Source: Heterohyrax brucei
Taxonomy: Eukaryota > Chordata > Mammalia > Hyracoidea > Procaviidae
Reading direction: 5' to 3'
NCBI GenBank assembly: GCA_028571685.1
Contig: CM053164.1
Span: 40,660,501 to 40,724,500, forward strand
Length of the DNA stretch: 64,000 nucleotides
The notes under the pieces were generated by a model, which searched no databases, was not told the origin of the DNA, and saw nothing but the letters and a program-made list of their open reading frames with translations. A program made the position numbers and the translations under genes. Numbering within the stretch: position 1 is the first letter of the stretch; the number at the start of each line of letters is the position of its first letter. Of the stretch, positions 52,071-64,000 are shown piece after piece.

Positions 52071-53925
52071 CAGATCTTAACTTAGCCTCCATACCCTTGG
52101 GTGCCCCTCTTACTCCACCTCATTGACTCCTTAACATTCACAAGTTACAAGGTGAAAGAATTCAAATCTCTTTGATGGCAGGCAAAGACCTTGACAGGCA
52201 ACTGAGCCCTGCATCTGCAAAATGGGGATCCTAGGCACCCTTCTCACTTCATAAGGATTAGTGGCAAGGGTTACAAGGGTGACATCCCTGAGGGATGCGG
52301 TGGCTTAGGATTATCCCAGGGCAGGCTGGAAATGGGGGCTAGGGAAGGCTTGTGAATTGAAGTCAATACTGATCACTCTAATATTCAGGTCACTTCCCCT
52401 GAGGTGGTTTGAGGACAGGGTCCTTGAATAAAGTGGCTCCCTAAAAAGAACACTGACCAACAGCAGAACAGGCAACCAGCACCCTCATGCCTAGCTCTCC
52501 CCATCCCCTGGTTTCTTACCTGGAACATTCTAGTAGCGCCCTCACTGAGCTCTCAGCCTCCCTCTTGTGCCCTCTCCCACTCAGTCTCCCGGGAACAGCC
52601 AAGGCAAGCTTCTCCAGACACCCGTTGGACCCCATCCTTCTCCCACAGAGAACCTTCCACAGCGTCTCTCTGTCCCTGAGCCCGGCTGACTTGACCCTAG
52701 CCAACATCCTTGCCAACACCCCCAAACCTTCCTCCCACTCCCAGGCCTTTGAACAAACCATTCTGTTTCCTGCCCCTAACAGCATTCTCTTCCCACTGAC
52801 AAACTCTCCAGGAAGCCCATAAACCCTATCCTTACCCATGCTAGAAGGCATTAGTCCCTCCTCCACCAGCTTCTCTCCTGTAGGATTGCCCGTTTTCACT
52901 GAGTCTTCACCTTTAAGGCTTTAGACCCTTAAGGGTGTGACACCTAGCCTCATCTCTAAGCTGATGCCTGGCAGAATCTTGAAGACTTTCATAAACAAAT
53001 GAGTGAATGAATGCAGATAGAAGATTGTTTTCTGGGACTTTTCCTGAGTTAGCTGGAGATTTATTCTGGTGATGCTGAGATAAGGGAGACATGCTCAGAG
53101 CTGTGCAAGTGGCTGCTCTCTTCTCCTGTTGGCATCAGCCTAGACTAGATGCTGATCAGCAGGACTGCCAGGAAGGTCAAAGACCCTCTGGACTCAGAAT
53201 CTGGGGTCAGGGCTACATCCTCAACATCAGAAATCAGCACAGCTGCCTCACTTTCCTACAGGACAGGCAGATACTCCATACTGTAGAATGTTAATTCCCC
53301 AAGGACAGGGCCTAGCACATAGTAGGTGCTTTACACCTATCTGAGGACTGAATCAGCTGGCTTGTGAGCTCTGGTGAATAACATGTTCAGGCACTATGTA
53401 GAAATGCTATACTTCCCTCAGGTAATCACACCCTTGTCAGGCATGCAAATTGCTTGTAAAGGACTGCTCCATAACCATCCAGACCAGGGCTTGTGTCTGC
53501 ATAGCACTCTGCAGAACAGTCCTTGGCAGCAAAGGGAAGGGAGGGGATGCCCAGTGTCTGGGGGTGACAAGTGTGTGCCCAGGAGCCTCCATGGACTAGC
53601 AAGGGGAAAACAGTGCCAAGGAGAAGTCTTGTCCCAATGTCCTAGTTACTGATTAGCCAAACCTCAGAGCTTCTCTCTGCAAGAGATGACTGAGGAGCCA
53701 TTAATTCATTTGGAAGGAAGACTTTCTAATCCCGCAGCTAAAAAGGTCAGTGAGTTAGGCTTCTGGACCCTTCTAGAAGAGACTAGGGGGAAGCAGGAGG
53801 GGACAGGGCATGAGAAAGCAGGGGCCATAGAACTGGGGGAGGCACTAATATTTATAGAGAGCCCGCATCATCCCTATTAATCCCTCTGGCCCCCAGAACA
53901 CGAGTGGATGTGACCTCCCCGACAA
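52071..53925. other. Non-coding part of copy B
   Basis: It is collinear with 529-2060. The 53341-53679 block is absent from A. Frames on the two strands are not shared with copy A over useful lengths (52516-52899 minus and 52487-52822 plus are open here, while the A equivalents are shorter), which argues against coding. Confidence 0.55.
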
Positions 53926-54959
53926 CCTCACTTTGTCCACAAAGGAAACAGGGGCTTAGACAGGGTAAGTGCCATGCCCAAGGTCACAAAACAGCTGCAA
54001 AGTAAAAACTCCTTGTCCCACAGGTACAGCCCTTTCCATTCCCAAAGGTAATGGCTGCTGGCTGTGAGAGACAGTTCCCTGGTGGGCAGCAGGAAGCCAT
54101 GGCCGCTGTGGCTGCCCTCGGAGGTCACCCTCCCAATTCTGGGACCCAGAGCAGGGTTTAGGGGGCTGGGGCCGGGCTCTCAAGCCAGTGTGTGTTGCTG
54201 GTTGGGGGGGAGGTCAGGTTCCAGGTGGGGGTCAATGGGCTGCTTTCCATTGCAAGTGCCCCACTCTTGGCCCTCGGCCTGGCCTTCAATGGGGTGAGGG
54301 CCATCCGGGCTTGCCTAGGAGTTGGGGGACCGAGCCTTAATATCATCAAGGTGCCTCTGCCCTGAGAAGACTCGCAGCTTGAAGCCCAGGCCCCGCGAGC
54401 AGGAAGCATCCGGAGCCCTGGTGACCCGAGGGCCAGCGCACTAATCTCCCCCCACCCCAGGTAGCACCCAGGATCCCCTCTCCCCAGGCTCTACCTTGCT
54501 CGGTGCCTTAGCTCCCCAGCAGCTATTTCCGGGCCTTCAGTTGACACAAGCGTCCGGATCTCAGCAGCTTCAGGTTGGGTACCCAGGATCCCCCGGCTCC
54601 TGGTCATCAGATTCTTCTGGGAAACCATTCCCAAGGTTCGGATGGATGTGGGGGGAAAGGGATCCACTCTTGCTCAAGGTCCAGGGACACCTTTCACCAC
54701 CCTGAGGCTAAGGAGCCAGTGAGATCCCCCCAGGCCGAAGGAGCCAGTTCCCTCCTGGGATCGACTGCCAAGTCTCCGGTCGGGTCTGGCGGGATTCACT
54801 GGTTGCTTTGTGTGGAATCTTCCCGCAGGATCCCCTCTCAGGTCTCGGGAAAGGGATCCTCCAGCTTCCGAAATGGGATGTCCCCTCCCCGCAGACGGAC
54901 CCGGAGAGATCTAGCACTAGGTCCCCACGCCCCTGCTCCTTCCCCCTCCAGCTTGGCCA

Positions 54960-55480
54960 GCTTTTCTCCCCGGGCCTCAGCAGAACAGAAACTTAGCGGC
55001 GCCCGCCCGCCGCAGCCTCTCCCGGGCCCTCGCCCGCCGGGAGTGCGGGACGGACGGTCGGCCCCGTCCCCGCGCCCGCCGCGCAGCCTACCCTGGAGCA
55101 GCCGCCGTGCGCCCGCAGCCGCGCACCTGCCGGAGCCTGGAGGGGCGAGGCTGGCAGGACGAGCGGCCAGCCAGTACCTAGACACGGGAACGGTCCGGCT
55201 GGTCCACAGTCACTAGTTCCCCGAAACCGCCACCCCCAAGGGCTCCTGCGCCGCCGAACCTCGACCCCACCTGCTCCCACTCTCAAAGTGGCTTCACGCC
55301 CACCCGCCCACGTCCCCCGGCAGGCGCTCAGACCTCCGTTGGGACCCCTCAGGACACGCACCGACCAGCTGCTACGTCTGCATCCCGAAGAAACTAGTGC
55401 AGACCAGGAATCAGCTGGCACCGAGTAAACGGTGGTCCAGGGACCCGCTCCTGCTGCGGGCGCGTGCCCGAGAGCGTGGG
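54960..55480. promoter_or_regulatory. CpG island in copy B, probable promoter or first exon
   Basis: It contains the same CG-dense core as 3080-3640, with GC boxes and the same candidate minus-strand donor (reverse of CCTACCCTGGAG). It lacks the 17 bases found in A at 3229-3245. The unusually low divergence in the core points to constraint or gene conversion. The plus-strand frame across it (54575-55216) is shifted relative to that in A, so it is not a conserved protein. Confidence 0.7.
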
Positions 55481-55672
55481 AGTTCCGCACGGAGCACTCC
55501 CGCCGCCATGTGGCTGAATATGGCACTGCAGCCGGGCCCTAGGGCCACCGGTCTTGGGGTGTTACTGCTGAGGTTCTTAGTTGGTACTGTGTGTGCGTGT
55601 CTGTTTCTTTTGTTAGTTTTAACATATTTAGAGGTCTTAATCAAGCCTACTACCATCTGCTAGCTAGAAGTC

Positions 55673-55866
55673 TGGGTAGCACAAGGGGTTTGCTGTGATC
55701 TGCTAACCGAAAGCTAGGTGGTTCCTACTGACCCTGATCTTCCACAGAAGGAAGGCCTGGTGAGCTACCTCTGTGAAGATTACAGCCAAGAGAACCCTAT
55801 GGATCCGTTCTAACCGGTAACACGTGGGGTCTCTGATTGTAGGAATCACATCCACAGCAGCAGGGC
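55673..55866 (+). mobile_element. AfroSINE, old, copy B
   Basis: Partner of the element at 3893-4085, with the same central block (ATTACAGCCAAGAGAACCC) and the same flanks. Confidence 0.75.
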
Positions 55867-56458
55867 GTGTCAGCTCCTGGGAGAGACAGTGCTGAAGTAG
55901 CTGGCACTGAGCCTACAGATTATTTAAAGGTAACTGCACAAGTACACTGAATTGCATTCTGCAATCGTAACTGCACTTATTCTGTGTCAGTTAGACCTTG
56001 ATGGAGCTACTAACAGGAAGAAAATAGATCATCACATCATCGTATGACTGCAGGAGAACTGGAGGGAGCTGTCTTGCCATGTCATTCTGTCAAGGGGGGT
56101 GTATATGGATATGAGAGTGTGCATGTGTGTATGTGTACGTGTGTATCTGTGTCTGTGAGAAGGGTAGCTCCTGCAGAGTGGATCACACACTATCCATGGT
56201 TCTTTCAGCCTATACAACAACTCTTTTGACATTGGGATCACCCACTTTACTGATGATCAACTTTAGGATCCCTAAGGGCCTTGCTTATGATACCAGAGCT
56301 GGAGACGGTGGGGCAGAGCCCCATGACGTCTTTGTCCTGGGATGCCCTCCTGTCTGATCAATAGGATCAAATTCAGTGGCTTTCAAATATGATTGCCACT
56401 GCTGGGAGGAAGTCTGTGGGTTGGGAGACAGAGAATACTTGCCTTGAAAGTTAAAATT

Positions 56459-56609
56459 CAAAAACCAAACCTTCTGCAGCTGAGTCGATTCCAACTCAGA
56501 GCAACCCTATAGAACACAGTAGAGCTGCCCATAGGAGCACCTGGTGGGTTCAAAATGCCACCCTTTTGGTTAGCAGCCCTAACACCTAACCACTATACCC
56601 CCGGGGTTT
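56459..56609 (-). mobile_element. AfroSINE, minus strand, copy B
   Basis: Partner of 4707-4855. The GCTGAGTCGATTCCAACTC region is closer to the family consensus here than in A. Confidence 0.9.
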
Positions 56610-57582
56610 GAATTGAAAATTAAGAGCCTCACAATTTACCTTTACCCCCGGACAGGCTGTGCCATGGCAATTGTGTGTTAGACACAAACAGGGAAGTTAT
56701 TCCTTAACTCTCAGCTTCCCTGTCTAGAGTCAGTTCCTTGAGGACAAGACTTCTCTGTGTTGTTCACTCCTGCTTTCTGGTGATTGACACCTAGTGATTG
56801 CTCAGTAAATATTTTGTTGAAAGCGTGAAAGATCAACGCCTGACACCTCTCCTCCCTGACCGTGTAGGAGCTGCCTGGCTCCACTCGGCAGTTTTCAATG
56901 AACCTGAAGGTGTGCACTGAGGGTTCTATGGAACTAAGTCTTCCATGTTTCTGAGAGTCCCAGGTAACAGTCTTCTCCTTTGGCACCTCCTCTTCATCCC
57001 AGAACTTGAACCCTGGAAAGAAGAAGACAGTTCTCCTCCTGGCACCTACTCCCACCACAGAGACCCCAAACCTAGACTTGTTCTCTGCCCTGATCCCACC
57101 CTCTACCCCTTAGCCTCCAATTCCAGAGATGTCTGGCCCACACCGCGTATCAGCCCTTCTGCCCCCATCAAGCTTTGAGCTGAAACCCATCAATGCTACA
57201 ATTCCCACAATCTTCCCGGGGCTTGGAGACAGGACTTCCTGGTTCACCCTCTCCTTAGTGGCTCCCCCCACCCCATGCCCCCTATTCCTGGGTCTTGCCT
57301 GGTAGGCGAGAAGCTGTCAGTGAAGACCCACCCTGAGATTATATCCTCCCCGGCGAGATGTCAGGTTGCGAGTTGTTTCCAAAGCCAGCAATCCTCCACC
57401 CCCGCACCGCAGCCCCGGCGTTTCTCTTTCCGAGCTTATCTTACAGTGCCACCCAGGGACTTTCCTGGAAAGAATTCTCTGTCCATCTTCTGCCCCTCCT
57501 CCAGGAAGTCTCTCCTGACTGGGCTACCTCTACTTTTGATGCTGTCAGGTATAACTTTTCTACCTTGATGCAGTTGTTCTAG

Positions 57583-57755
57583 GTCTGCACCAACCAACAC
57601 GGTAGCCACCAGTCAAGATTAGCCACTGATGAATGGCTACTGAGCACTTGGAATGTGGCCAGCGCAGCTGGTGAGTTTTAACTAATCTGTCATTTAACTC
57701 ACGTAAATGGCCACATGTGGCTATGGCTACCGTACTGGACAGTGCAGCTGTAGAC
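57583..57755. mobile_element. MER5A hAT-Charlie relic, copy B
   Basis: GCACCAACCAACACGGTAGC at one end and GGCTACCGTACTGGACAGTG at the other, with ACTGAGCACTTGGAATGTGG inside. It is the partner of 5815-5995 and slightly closer to consensus. Confidence 0.85.
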
Positions 57756-57912
57756 CTCATACTCCCTGACAAAGACCACTTCACACATTTTCACTGATGC
57801 CTATTTCATCGTTTTGCTTCTCCTGTCATTTACCAGGTTCCGAGGGTGACAGCCATCTACTCTGAAATGTTCCTGCTCAATGTCAGACCTCGCTGCCCGA
57901 GCAGTGCCCTCT

Positions 57913-58556
57913 CCTAAAAACTTCATCCTCCACCTGGCCACCGTCTGGTTAACAACGACATGGGCTGCAGACTCTCGTTTGAACGTCACCTTCTCCAAGA
58001 AGCCAACCCTGATGCAGTTAGAAACCAGAGTCTCCGAATCCTCCGCCTGCCCACCCAGAAGCAGTGGTCACACTGCAGTGTCTCTCCCCATTTCTTTCTG
58101 TGTCTCGCTTTCTAGTCTGGGATCCCAGGGATGGATTCCCCATGGGGCAAGGTACACGTGGGCTTGTGCTTCCTTAGTCCTCTGTAGCACGAGTTCACCT
58201 GTTTTCTACCACATCAAATATGTGGTAGTGCCCCTGTGCAGTTGGGCACTGCAGCTTAGTAAGTAAACACAATTCAACCTGGGCATGTCTTGTTTACTGG
58301 GTCACCTGTCCTTGGCTGAGCTGCTTGGGGAAAGACACCTGAAAGAGAGCTGAAACTTAATCCATATTCACTGAATTCAAAGCCGAGTCCATTGTTTTCA
58401 CATGATATGATCCAGTGCCTCATTTGTGGAACTGACAGTAAGAAAAGCTATCATTTACTGGGTCAAGTACTTTGCCTGTGCTAACTCATTCAATCACCAG
58501 AATGATCCTATAATTGAAGCTATTAAGGATTTCATTTCCTTGGATTCACAATCCAT
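57913..58556. other. Block present only in copy B
   Basis: About 640 bases are missing from the A counterpart at about 6152. The block includes a MIR/L2-like end near 58440-58550 (CTTTGCCTGTGCTAACTCAT). The 128-codon frame at 57880-58266 has no recognised relatives. Confidence 0.7.
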
Positions 58557-60017
58557 ACTCATGGAAGCAGCAGCCAAATCACACCACGCACTGACCATGA
58601 GGAATGAATCACAGCACTTGCTACAATGCTACGGACTCGGGTTGTCTTTTCTCTGATGTGGCTGAGCCTCAGGACGTCAGCCTGGCACTACCAGGGGCCA
58701 GCACTTTTAGCGAGAATCTGAGAGTTGGCCTGAGGCTGAAGACAAACCAGTCATCATCAGGGCTGAGAGATAAGAGAGACATCACCTGAAAAGACTGTTG
58801 GGCACCCGGGTCCACATGTGCCTGAAGCTATACCAAACACCTCTTAGTTCTGGAAGCCAGTTTGAGTTGAGCTTCCATTACTCACAGTGTAAGACAACGT
58901 AAGCACCAAGGGTGGCCTGCCTGGTCATCAAGGTATGCATGGGCTTCCAGCAAGCAAGCTGTGCACAGGCTTAATCGTGTTTACTTACTAACATGTAGTG
59001 CATGTTTTCACATCGGTTCTCTGATACGGTGAAAACAGGGTGAAATCATGCATTAGAGATTGGTAAATGAGTAAGCATTGGTAAGCCCGTATGCACCTTG
59101 CTTATGGCTAATCTGTCCCTGACAAACACTATCCTCGGCCTCACCTTAGGCTAGATTCTGGGGATAAAGACAGATAAGGTACCATCTTAACTTGCCTTCT
59201 GAAAGTTCACAGCCTGCAGGGAAGATCTTCAGGTCGAAGAGAAATTTAGAAGTGTGTTCCCCAGACTAGAGTCACCAAGGCAGAAAGGTAGATCACACAG
59301 CTGGTAACAGCCCCAACACCTGGTGTGGAACTGGAGCTTGGTGAATCCCTCACGTGCCTTCCCCTACCCAGGAAACACCACGCTGTCAACCTATCCAGAT
59401 ACACAGTTGCCTTTGTCCTCTTCACCCAGCCCAGCCAGCAGTCTAGAAGAAAGGACTGCTGACCTAAGGAACTTGTAAGGAAAAATCACCCTACTGTACA
59501 CACACATAGAAACACACACAACTCCCAGACCTGCTTATCACATGCCTGGGCTTTGTTCTCCAGCCTGAAGGAGAAGAGCTTTTGGGAGGTCACAAGCTTA
59601 TGTCCAAAGTCAGTGCATCTAAGCAGAGGAAGCCACATAGGATTTCAAGTGGTGAATCTGGAGGGAAGACTGATCTGTGATGAGGGGAAGAAGAAAAGGA
59701 AACTGGGGAAGTCCCAGGCTTGTCCAGGGTCCACAATGGGCTCCAACGTGATTCTGTCCAATACTGTGTGTATTTGCATGTGTGGAGCTGTCTGTGAATG
59801 TCAGTCACATTGCTGGTACGTCATCCTGAGTTTTTAACCATATTCTCAGAGCAAACCATCACCTCCGAAAGGTTAAGTTCCTCTGGCCTAGGAGGTGGCT
59901 TTCCATATGTAGGTGGTGAAACTGAGACTCAGAATCATTCTAAGATTTGTCCTATGACCAACTTGTAGCAGACCCTGTAACAGAACCAGAAACTTGATTT
60001 ACCTGCCTGTCAAGCTG

Positions 60018-60180
60018 GTGCTCTGGTGGCTCAGTAATTACAAACATGGCTGCTAACCAAGACGTTGGTAGTTTGAATCCATCAGCCACTCCTTGGAAAC
60101 CCTACGAAGTGCTACTCTGGCCTGTAGGGTTCTCGGGAGTCAGAATTGACTCGATGGCATGGGTTAGAGTTTTGGGTTTG
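60018..60180 (+). mobile_element. AfroSINE, full length, copy B
   Basis: Partner of 7635-7797. It has GGCTGCTAACCAAGACGTTG, CACTCCTTGGAAACCCTACG and GTCAGAATTGACTCGATGGC. Confidence 0.92.
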
Positions 60181-60984
60181 GCTATACAGCTGAGAGAATT
60201 AGCTGAGAGACACAAGCACAAACCTTTCCTTGTCCTAACTTGCCCACCTTCAGGTCTCAGCCTGGAGGGCGCTTCTTCCAGGGAGCCTTCCAGACACTCT
60301 CAGGCTGGACCAGGAACTGCTCTTCTGTGATCCACCCTGCCCCCAACATAGCCCCTGATGTGGTGCTGTGCCTGGTATATAGAGGACATTGCCTACATAC
60401 TCGTTGATCAATGAATTGGCACAAATACACATCTCAAGCTTCACTTGTCCAATATCACTCTTGACACCTGCCCCTTCTCCCATGATGACTGCAAACCTGC
60501 TCCTCACATGGCTCCCTCATCTCAGATAATGACAGCTCCATGCTCCAGGTGCCCAGGTAAAAATCTCTGGAGGCATCTCTAATTTCTCACTTTCTCCCAG
60601 ATCCCAAATCCAATCTATCAGCATATTGGACAGATTCAACCTTCAAAAATAGATCAAAAATAGATCCAGAATCCACCACTTTTTCTTGTCTCTTTATTCA
60701 CTGCTAACCCCAGGTCTGAGCTGCTGTTGTCTGTCTTTGGGTAACTGTGATTTCATCCTGACGGCTTTTCCTTCCCTCCTTTGGACTAGTCTCCACCCAG
60801 GAGCCAGAGTGATCATTTATGAACCCGAGACAGGTCCCATCACTCCCGAGCGCAAGACCAGAAGCAGACTTCCCATCTCACTCAGAAGTTAACAGTGAAA
60901 CATACTGTGGTTGCTGACAAGGCTTTCTGCCCTCCCCTTCCTCATTCCTCTCCTGTCATCTAGCCACCTTGCTTCTATAAATGC

Positions 60985-61320
60985 ATCAGTACATACCAAC
61001 CCCAGGCCTTTGCACATGCTCCTTCCTCTGCCTGGAATGTTCCTCTCCCACGTATCCACATGGCTTCTTTTACCCCCAACTTCAGGTCCTTATTAGAGCA
61101 TCACCTTCTTGTAAGTTCTTCCCCCACCATCCTTCAATCACTCGCCTTCCACCTCCCCTGATTCACTTTTCTCTATGGCTGTTATTAACCTCTGCTGTAT
61201 TACATAATGACTTGTATTTTTCATCACTGTCACTCTCTCCTACTAGTGTGTAAGTACCGTAGGACAGTTCCTTAGTCTATTTTCTTCGCTGACAAATCTT
61301 CAGCTTCTTGAACAGTTCCT
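60985..61320 (+). repeat. L2 LINE 3' region, copy B
   Basis: CCCAGGCCTTTGCACATGCT, CTTCCTCTGCCTGGAATGTT and the later GTACCGTAGGACAGTTCCTT lie in L2 order. Confidence 0.8.
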
Positions 61321-61331
61321 GACACACAGTA

Positions 61332-61462
61332 CCAAAACTCAAACTGTTGCCCTAGAGTTGATACCAATTGTCCCACAAAGATTCTGAGCAGCACCTGGTG
61401 GACTCAAACTGCTAACCTTTTGGTTAGCAGCCACAGCACTCAACAGCTATGCCACCAGGCTT
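61332..61462 (-). mobile_element. AfroSINE, intact in copy B
   Basis: Uninterrupted partner of the split element at 8934-9255. It shows the pre-insertion arrangement (TCCCACAAAGATTCTGAGCA across the site). Confidence 0.9.
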
Positions 61463-61969
61463 TTCTCAGACACAGTACATGCTCCATCAACATCTGCTGA
61501 CTGCATGGATGATGGATCGGTGAGTGGAGGTGTAAACGAAGGATGGTTGGGTCATACCGTTCTGTCTTGTTTGTTTTTTCTGTCTTTCCCACAAAACTCT
61601 AACCTCCTTGAAGACAGTGCCTATATTCTGTTCACCACTGTATTTTCAGGAAGGTTACCCAGGGCAGGGGACATAAAAACTGAGAGTGGCCAACCCCTTC
61701 AGTTGACAGATGAGGGCATGGAAGCTAGGGGCAGAAAGGGATTGGCTGCGGGGCCTCAGGAAGTCACTAGCTCCCACCCCTAAACTCCCAAATTCCAGTT
61801 CTGCTCCTGAGACTCTTCTGTGGCTGCCTATGGCTTCTCCAGGAATGTCCATGCTCCCTGGCCAGAGTTGGTGAGAGGGCTGATCATGCCCTCACATGAG
61901 GATCTGTTGGATTCTTTGGTTTCTGAACTAAAACTCTAGTATCACTTTGGGTTTGGAGCCTCGAATCAG

Positions 61970-62115
61970 TGGTCTGATTCCCTGGGTTTGAGTCCCAGCT
62001 CTGTTGCTGCCTTCCTGGGCCTCAGTTTTGTCATCTGTAAAATGGGAATAATGATAACAGTATCTACCTCCATCAGGTGGCTCTGAGACTTACATCGAAT
62101 GACACACTGCAAGCA
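61970..62115 (+). repeat. MIR SINE, copy B
   Basis: GAGTCCCAGCTCTGTTGCTG, GGGCCTCAGTTTTGTCATCT and AAAATGGGAATAATGATAA match MIR closely. Confidence 0.88.
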
Positions 62116-62199
62116 TTTGGAATGGAGCTTGGCATTTCATGAAGGCTCAAGAATTGTCGCCTGCCTTTAAAAGTGTTGAAGAAGGAGTTCTCTTTCCTC

Positions 62200-62345
62200 A
62201 CTCTCTCCCTCCCACCCCTGCCAACCACGAATAAACATCGGTCTCTATGAATTTGCCTCTTCTAGATATTGCATACAATAGATATTGCGTGGGATCATAC
62301 AATATCTGTACTTTCATGAGTGACTGGCTTTGTTCGGCACAGCGT
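62200..62345 (-). mobile_element. Old L1 (L1M-type) 3' fragment, copy B
   Basis: AATTTGCCTCTTCTAGATAT and GGGATCATACAATATCTGTA; partner of 9985-10130. Confidence 0.6.
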
Positions 62346-63159
62346 GTGTGGTGATAGACAATCTGGCAAAAGGTCCTGATGATGGTCATACAGCCTTATT
62401 CATGTAATCAATGTCACGGATTTGTACATGGAAAGAGTATTGAACTGGCAAATGTTGTGTATAGTTGTGTTGTTTTTTTTTTTTTAATTTTAAAATGTTA
62501 CTTGCCAAGACGGAGGAGAAACTAGTCCCTACCAAGCTTCTCATTGGTGGATTTAAACTAACTGGAGCCTGGCTGGATGTGGTTTCAGATTATGATGCCT
62601 CATTTAGGTTCCTGGGCACCTGGATGGTTGGCATGATTTTCCCAGGTGACACTGAGCACATTACCTGGAGAACAAACCCCATTCAAGGTCACGAGTGCCC
62701 AGAGAGACGCTGGTGCAGCCTGGGAGAGGCAAAACCATGGGTTCTGTCTATGTTCTCCTGGTCTTCCTGGCTGGAATTATACCACTTGGGCTGCTGCCTA
62801 GCTGAGTGATTTGGGGTAGGGGAAAAAAAAAATCACCTGCTCTTCACCAGGGGCCCGCAACTTAGTTGCTGGCTAGCAGCTGAAGTGTTTCTAAGCCTAC
62901 AAGTAAAAAGCCTCTGCAGTCTGACCCCAGCCTATCTGCCTGGGCTGGTCGCTTTCCTCCTCACTGTCATTATGCCTCACGCAGTCCACACCTGCAATTT
63001 ATCCCCTTGAACTTTTACAAACCCCCCACCATCCCACTTTCCAGAGAGGTGAGATGACTTTTCCAAGGCCCTACAGTTGGAAAGGGGAGGAGCTGGGTCT
63101 CTTTCCACAACACCTTGCTCAGTGATGAATGCCATTACCCTGGGGAACTGATTAGTTTC

Positions 63160-63275
63160 TTTTACAGGTGGGAAAACCGAGGCCCGGAAAGGTGGGGGTG
63201 GCTCCCCCCAGGTCACACAACTGGGAAGTGGTAGAGTGACTGTTCCTTTTCAAGCCCAGGATTCCTGCCATATAT
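63160..63275 (-). repeat. MIR SINE spanning the right edge of copy B
   Basis: GGTGGGAAAACCGAGGCCC and GGTCACACAACTGGGAAGTG, then TTCAAGCCCAGGATTCCTGC. The MIR is more complete than its partner at 10945-11062, which is cut short by the L1 junction. Confidence 0.75.
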
Positions 63276-64000
63276 AATGTGGTAGCCCTTCTTAGAGCCC
63301 CAAAGTAAAAGCCAAGGTTAAAATGCACCATCCCAGAGAATTTACTTAGGTGCCCTTCGCTTGGTTGGCAGAGCTACTGCTCCTGGCACTGAGTGCCCTT
63401 AGGGGACAGCTCTGAGCCACTGGGCCTTGCTTCTGAACATAAATGACAAGTCACCTGTTGTCACACCACCTTTCTGGTCTCAGTTGTGTCATCCAACAAT
63501 CTCTGTTTTTATTTAGGTGAGATTTCAATTCAACTTACCTTTTTATTAAAATAAAATGTAATGCTAAGTGAACAATCCATATCTCTTGCCAAAGATAGAA
63601 CACAACCACAAAAACAAATACAAGGAAAACCAAACATTTGCAGATATTCTGTAGACTCTGTTGCCTGCTCAAGGTTACCATTGTTTTTAAAAGATGAGAT
63701 TGGCAGGTGCCTGGGAGGTATTTAAGGCCTATTAGCTCCAACAGAGACTTACCACTTGATGCAAAGAGAAGGACTGGAGGAGAAATGAAAGAGAAATAGC
63801 TCTAACACTCTGTGATACAATGACTTTAGAGCATATGCTCAGCAATTTTTTTTAATTCAGCAATTAAAATGGTTTTAGATTTGGAGGCATTAGCTAACGA
63901 GCAAGGGGGTGCTAGAAACACAGGATCTATGTTTGTGAATTGGAAAAAGTTCTCCCCTCTGGACAAGAGGCCCTTAGCATGCAAGACATGATGGGCCAAG
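63276..64000. other. Right flank of the duplication, no gene seen
   Basis: This is A/T-richer sequence not shared with copy A. The 63535-63741 minus-strand frame is low in information (a run of V, F and Y from T-rich DNA) and not convincing. No repeat family is recognised with confidence. Confidence 0.45.

Larger units (their letters stand above)
52071..63270 (+). repeat. Segmental duplication, copy B (direct orientation)
   Basis: This is the partner of 529-11065. Copy B retains two blocks missing from A (53341-53679 and 57913-58556) and an uninterrupted fourth AfroSINE, so it is the more complete representative. Its left neighbour is AfroSINE/L2-like sequence and its right neighbour is unassigned DNA. 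No intact protein gene lies inside it. The shared CpG island suggests that the duplicated segment carries regulatory or first-exon sequence of a gene whose body is elsewhere. Confidence 0.93.

Overview
The window is mammalian nuclear DNA and almost certainly afrotherian, most likely elephant. The main evidence is about two dozen copies of a tRNA-derived SINE of the AfroSINE type. Its 3' half resembles the 3' end of an RTE/BovB-type LINE, and RTE LINE fragments lie in the same window. MIR, L2, MER5A, old L1 and MaLR-type LTR sequence are typical of placental mammals. I see no bacterial-style gene layout, RNA gene or CRISPR array. Nearly every short open frame is chance or a relic of a transposon.

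Layout. Positions 1-528 look like the 5' end of a minus-strand L1 that runs off the left edge. Positions 529-11065 (copy A) and 52071-63270 (copy B) are two direct copies of an 11 kb segmental duplication. They share a CpG island, four AfroSINEs, MER5A, MIR, L2 and old L1 pieces, so all of these predate the duplication. The 41 kb between the copies holds, in order: an L1 3' fragment (11066-11960); a CpG-rich promoter and one intact long gene, a POM121-like nucleoporin-family protein (12451-15174); about 15 kb of minus-strand L1 organised as a decayed tandem array with repeated 1.5 kb spacers (16135-30045); two inverted L1 3' ends (30046-31158 and 34465-36030); and a dense AfroSINE/RTE field mixed with MIR, L2, old L1 and a MaLR-type solo LTR (31370-52070).

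The POM121-like gene is the only protein-coding gene I can defend. It is a single uninterrupted 907-codon frame with POM121-family motifs, several basic nuclear-localisation-like stretches, only two FG dipeptides, no convincing transmembrane segment and an N-terminal myristoylation-type sequence. A palindromic RFX X-box and a GC box lie just upstream, which fits a germline-expressed retro-derived gene. Because the direct 11 kb copies flank it, unequal recombination between them would delete or duplicate it.

I found no convincing undescribed molecular system. The most informative unusual structures are: a 192 bp inverted copy-and-paste insertion in copy A with one mismatch to its source; a CpG-island core much better conserved between the two copies than its surroundings; the tandem L1 array; and the visible RTE/AfroSINE partnership, with nested insertions and target-site duplications. 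Similarities were judged by eye, so family names for the repeats are recognition calls and not database results.
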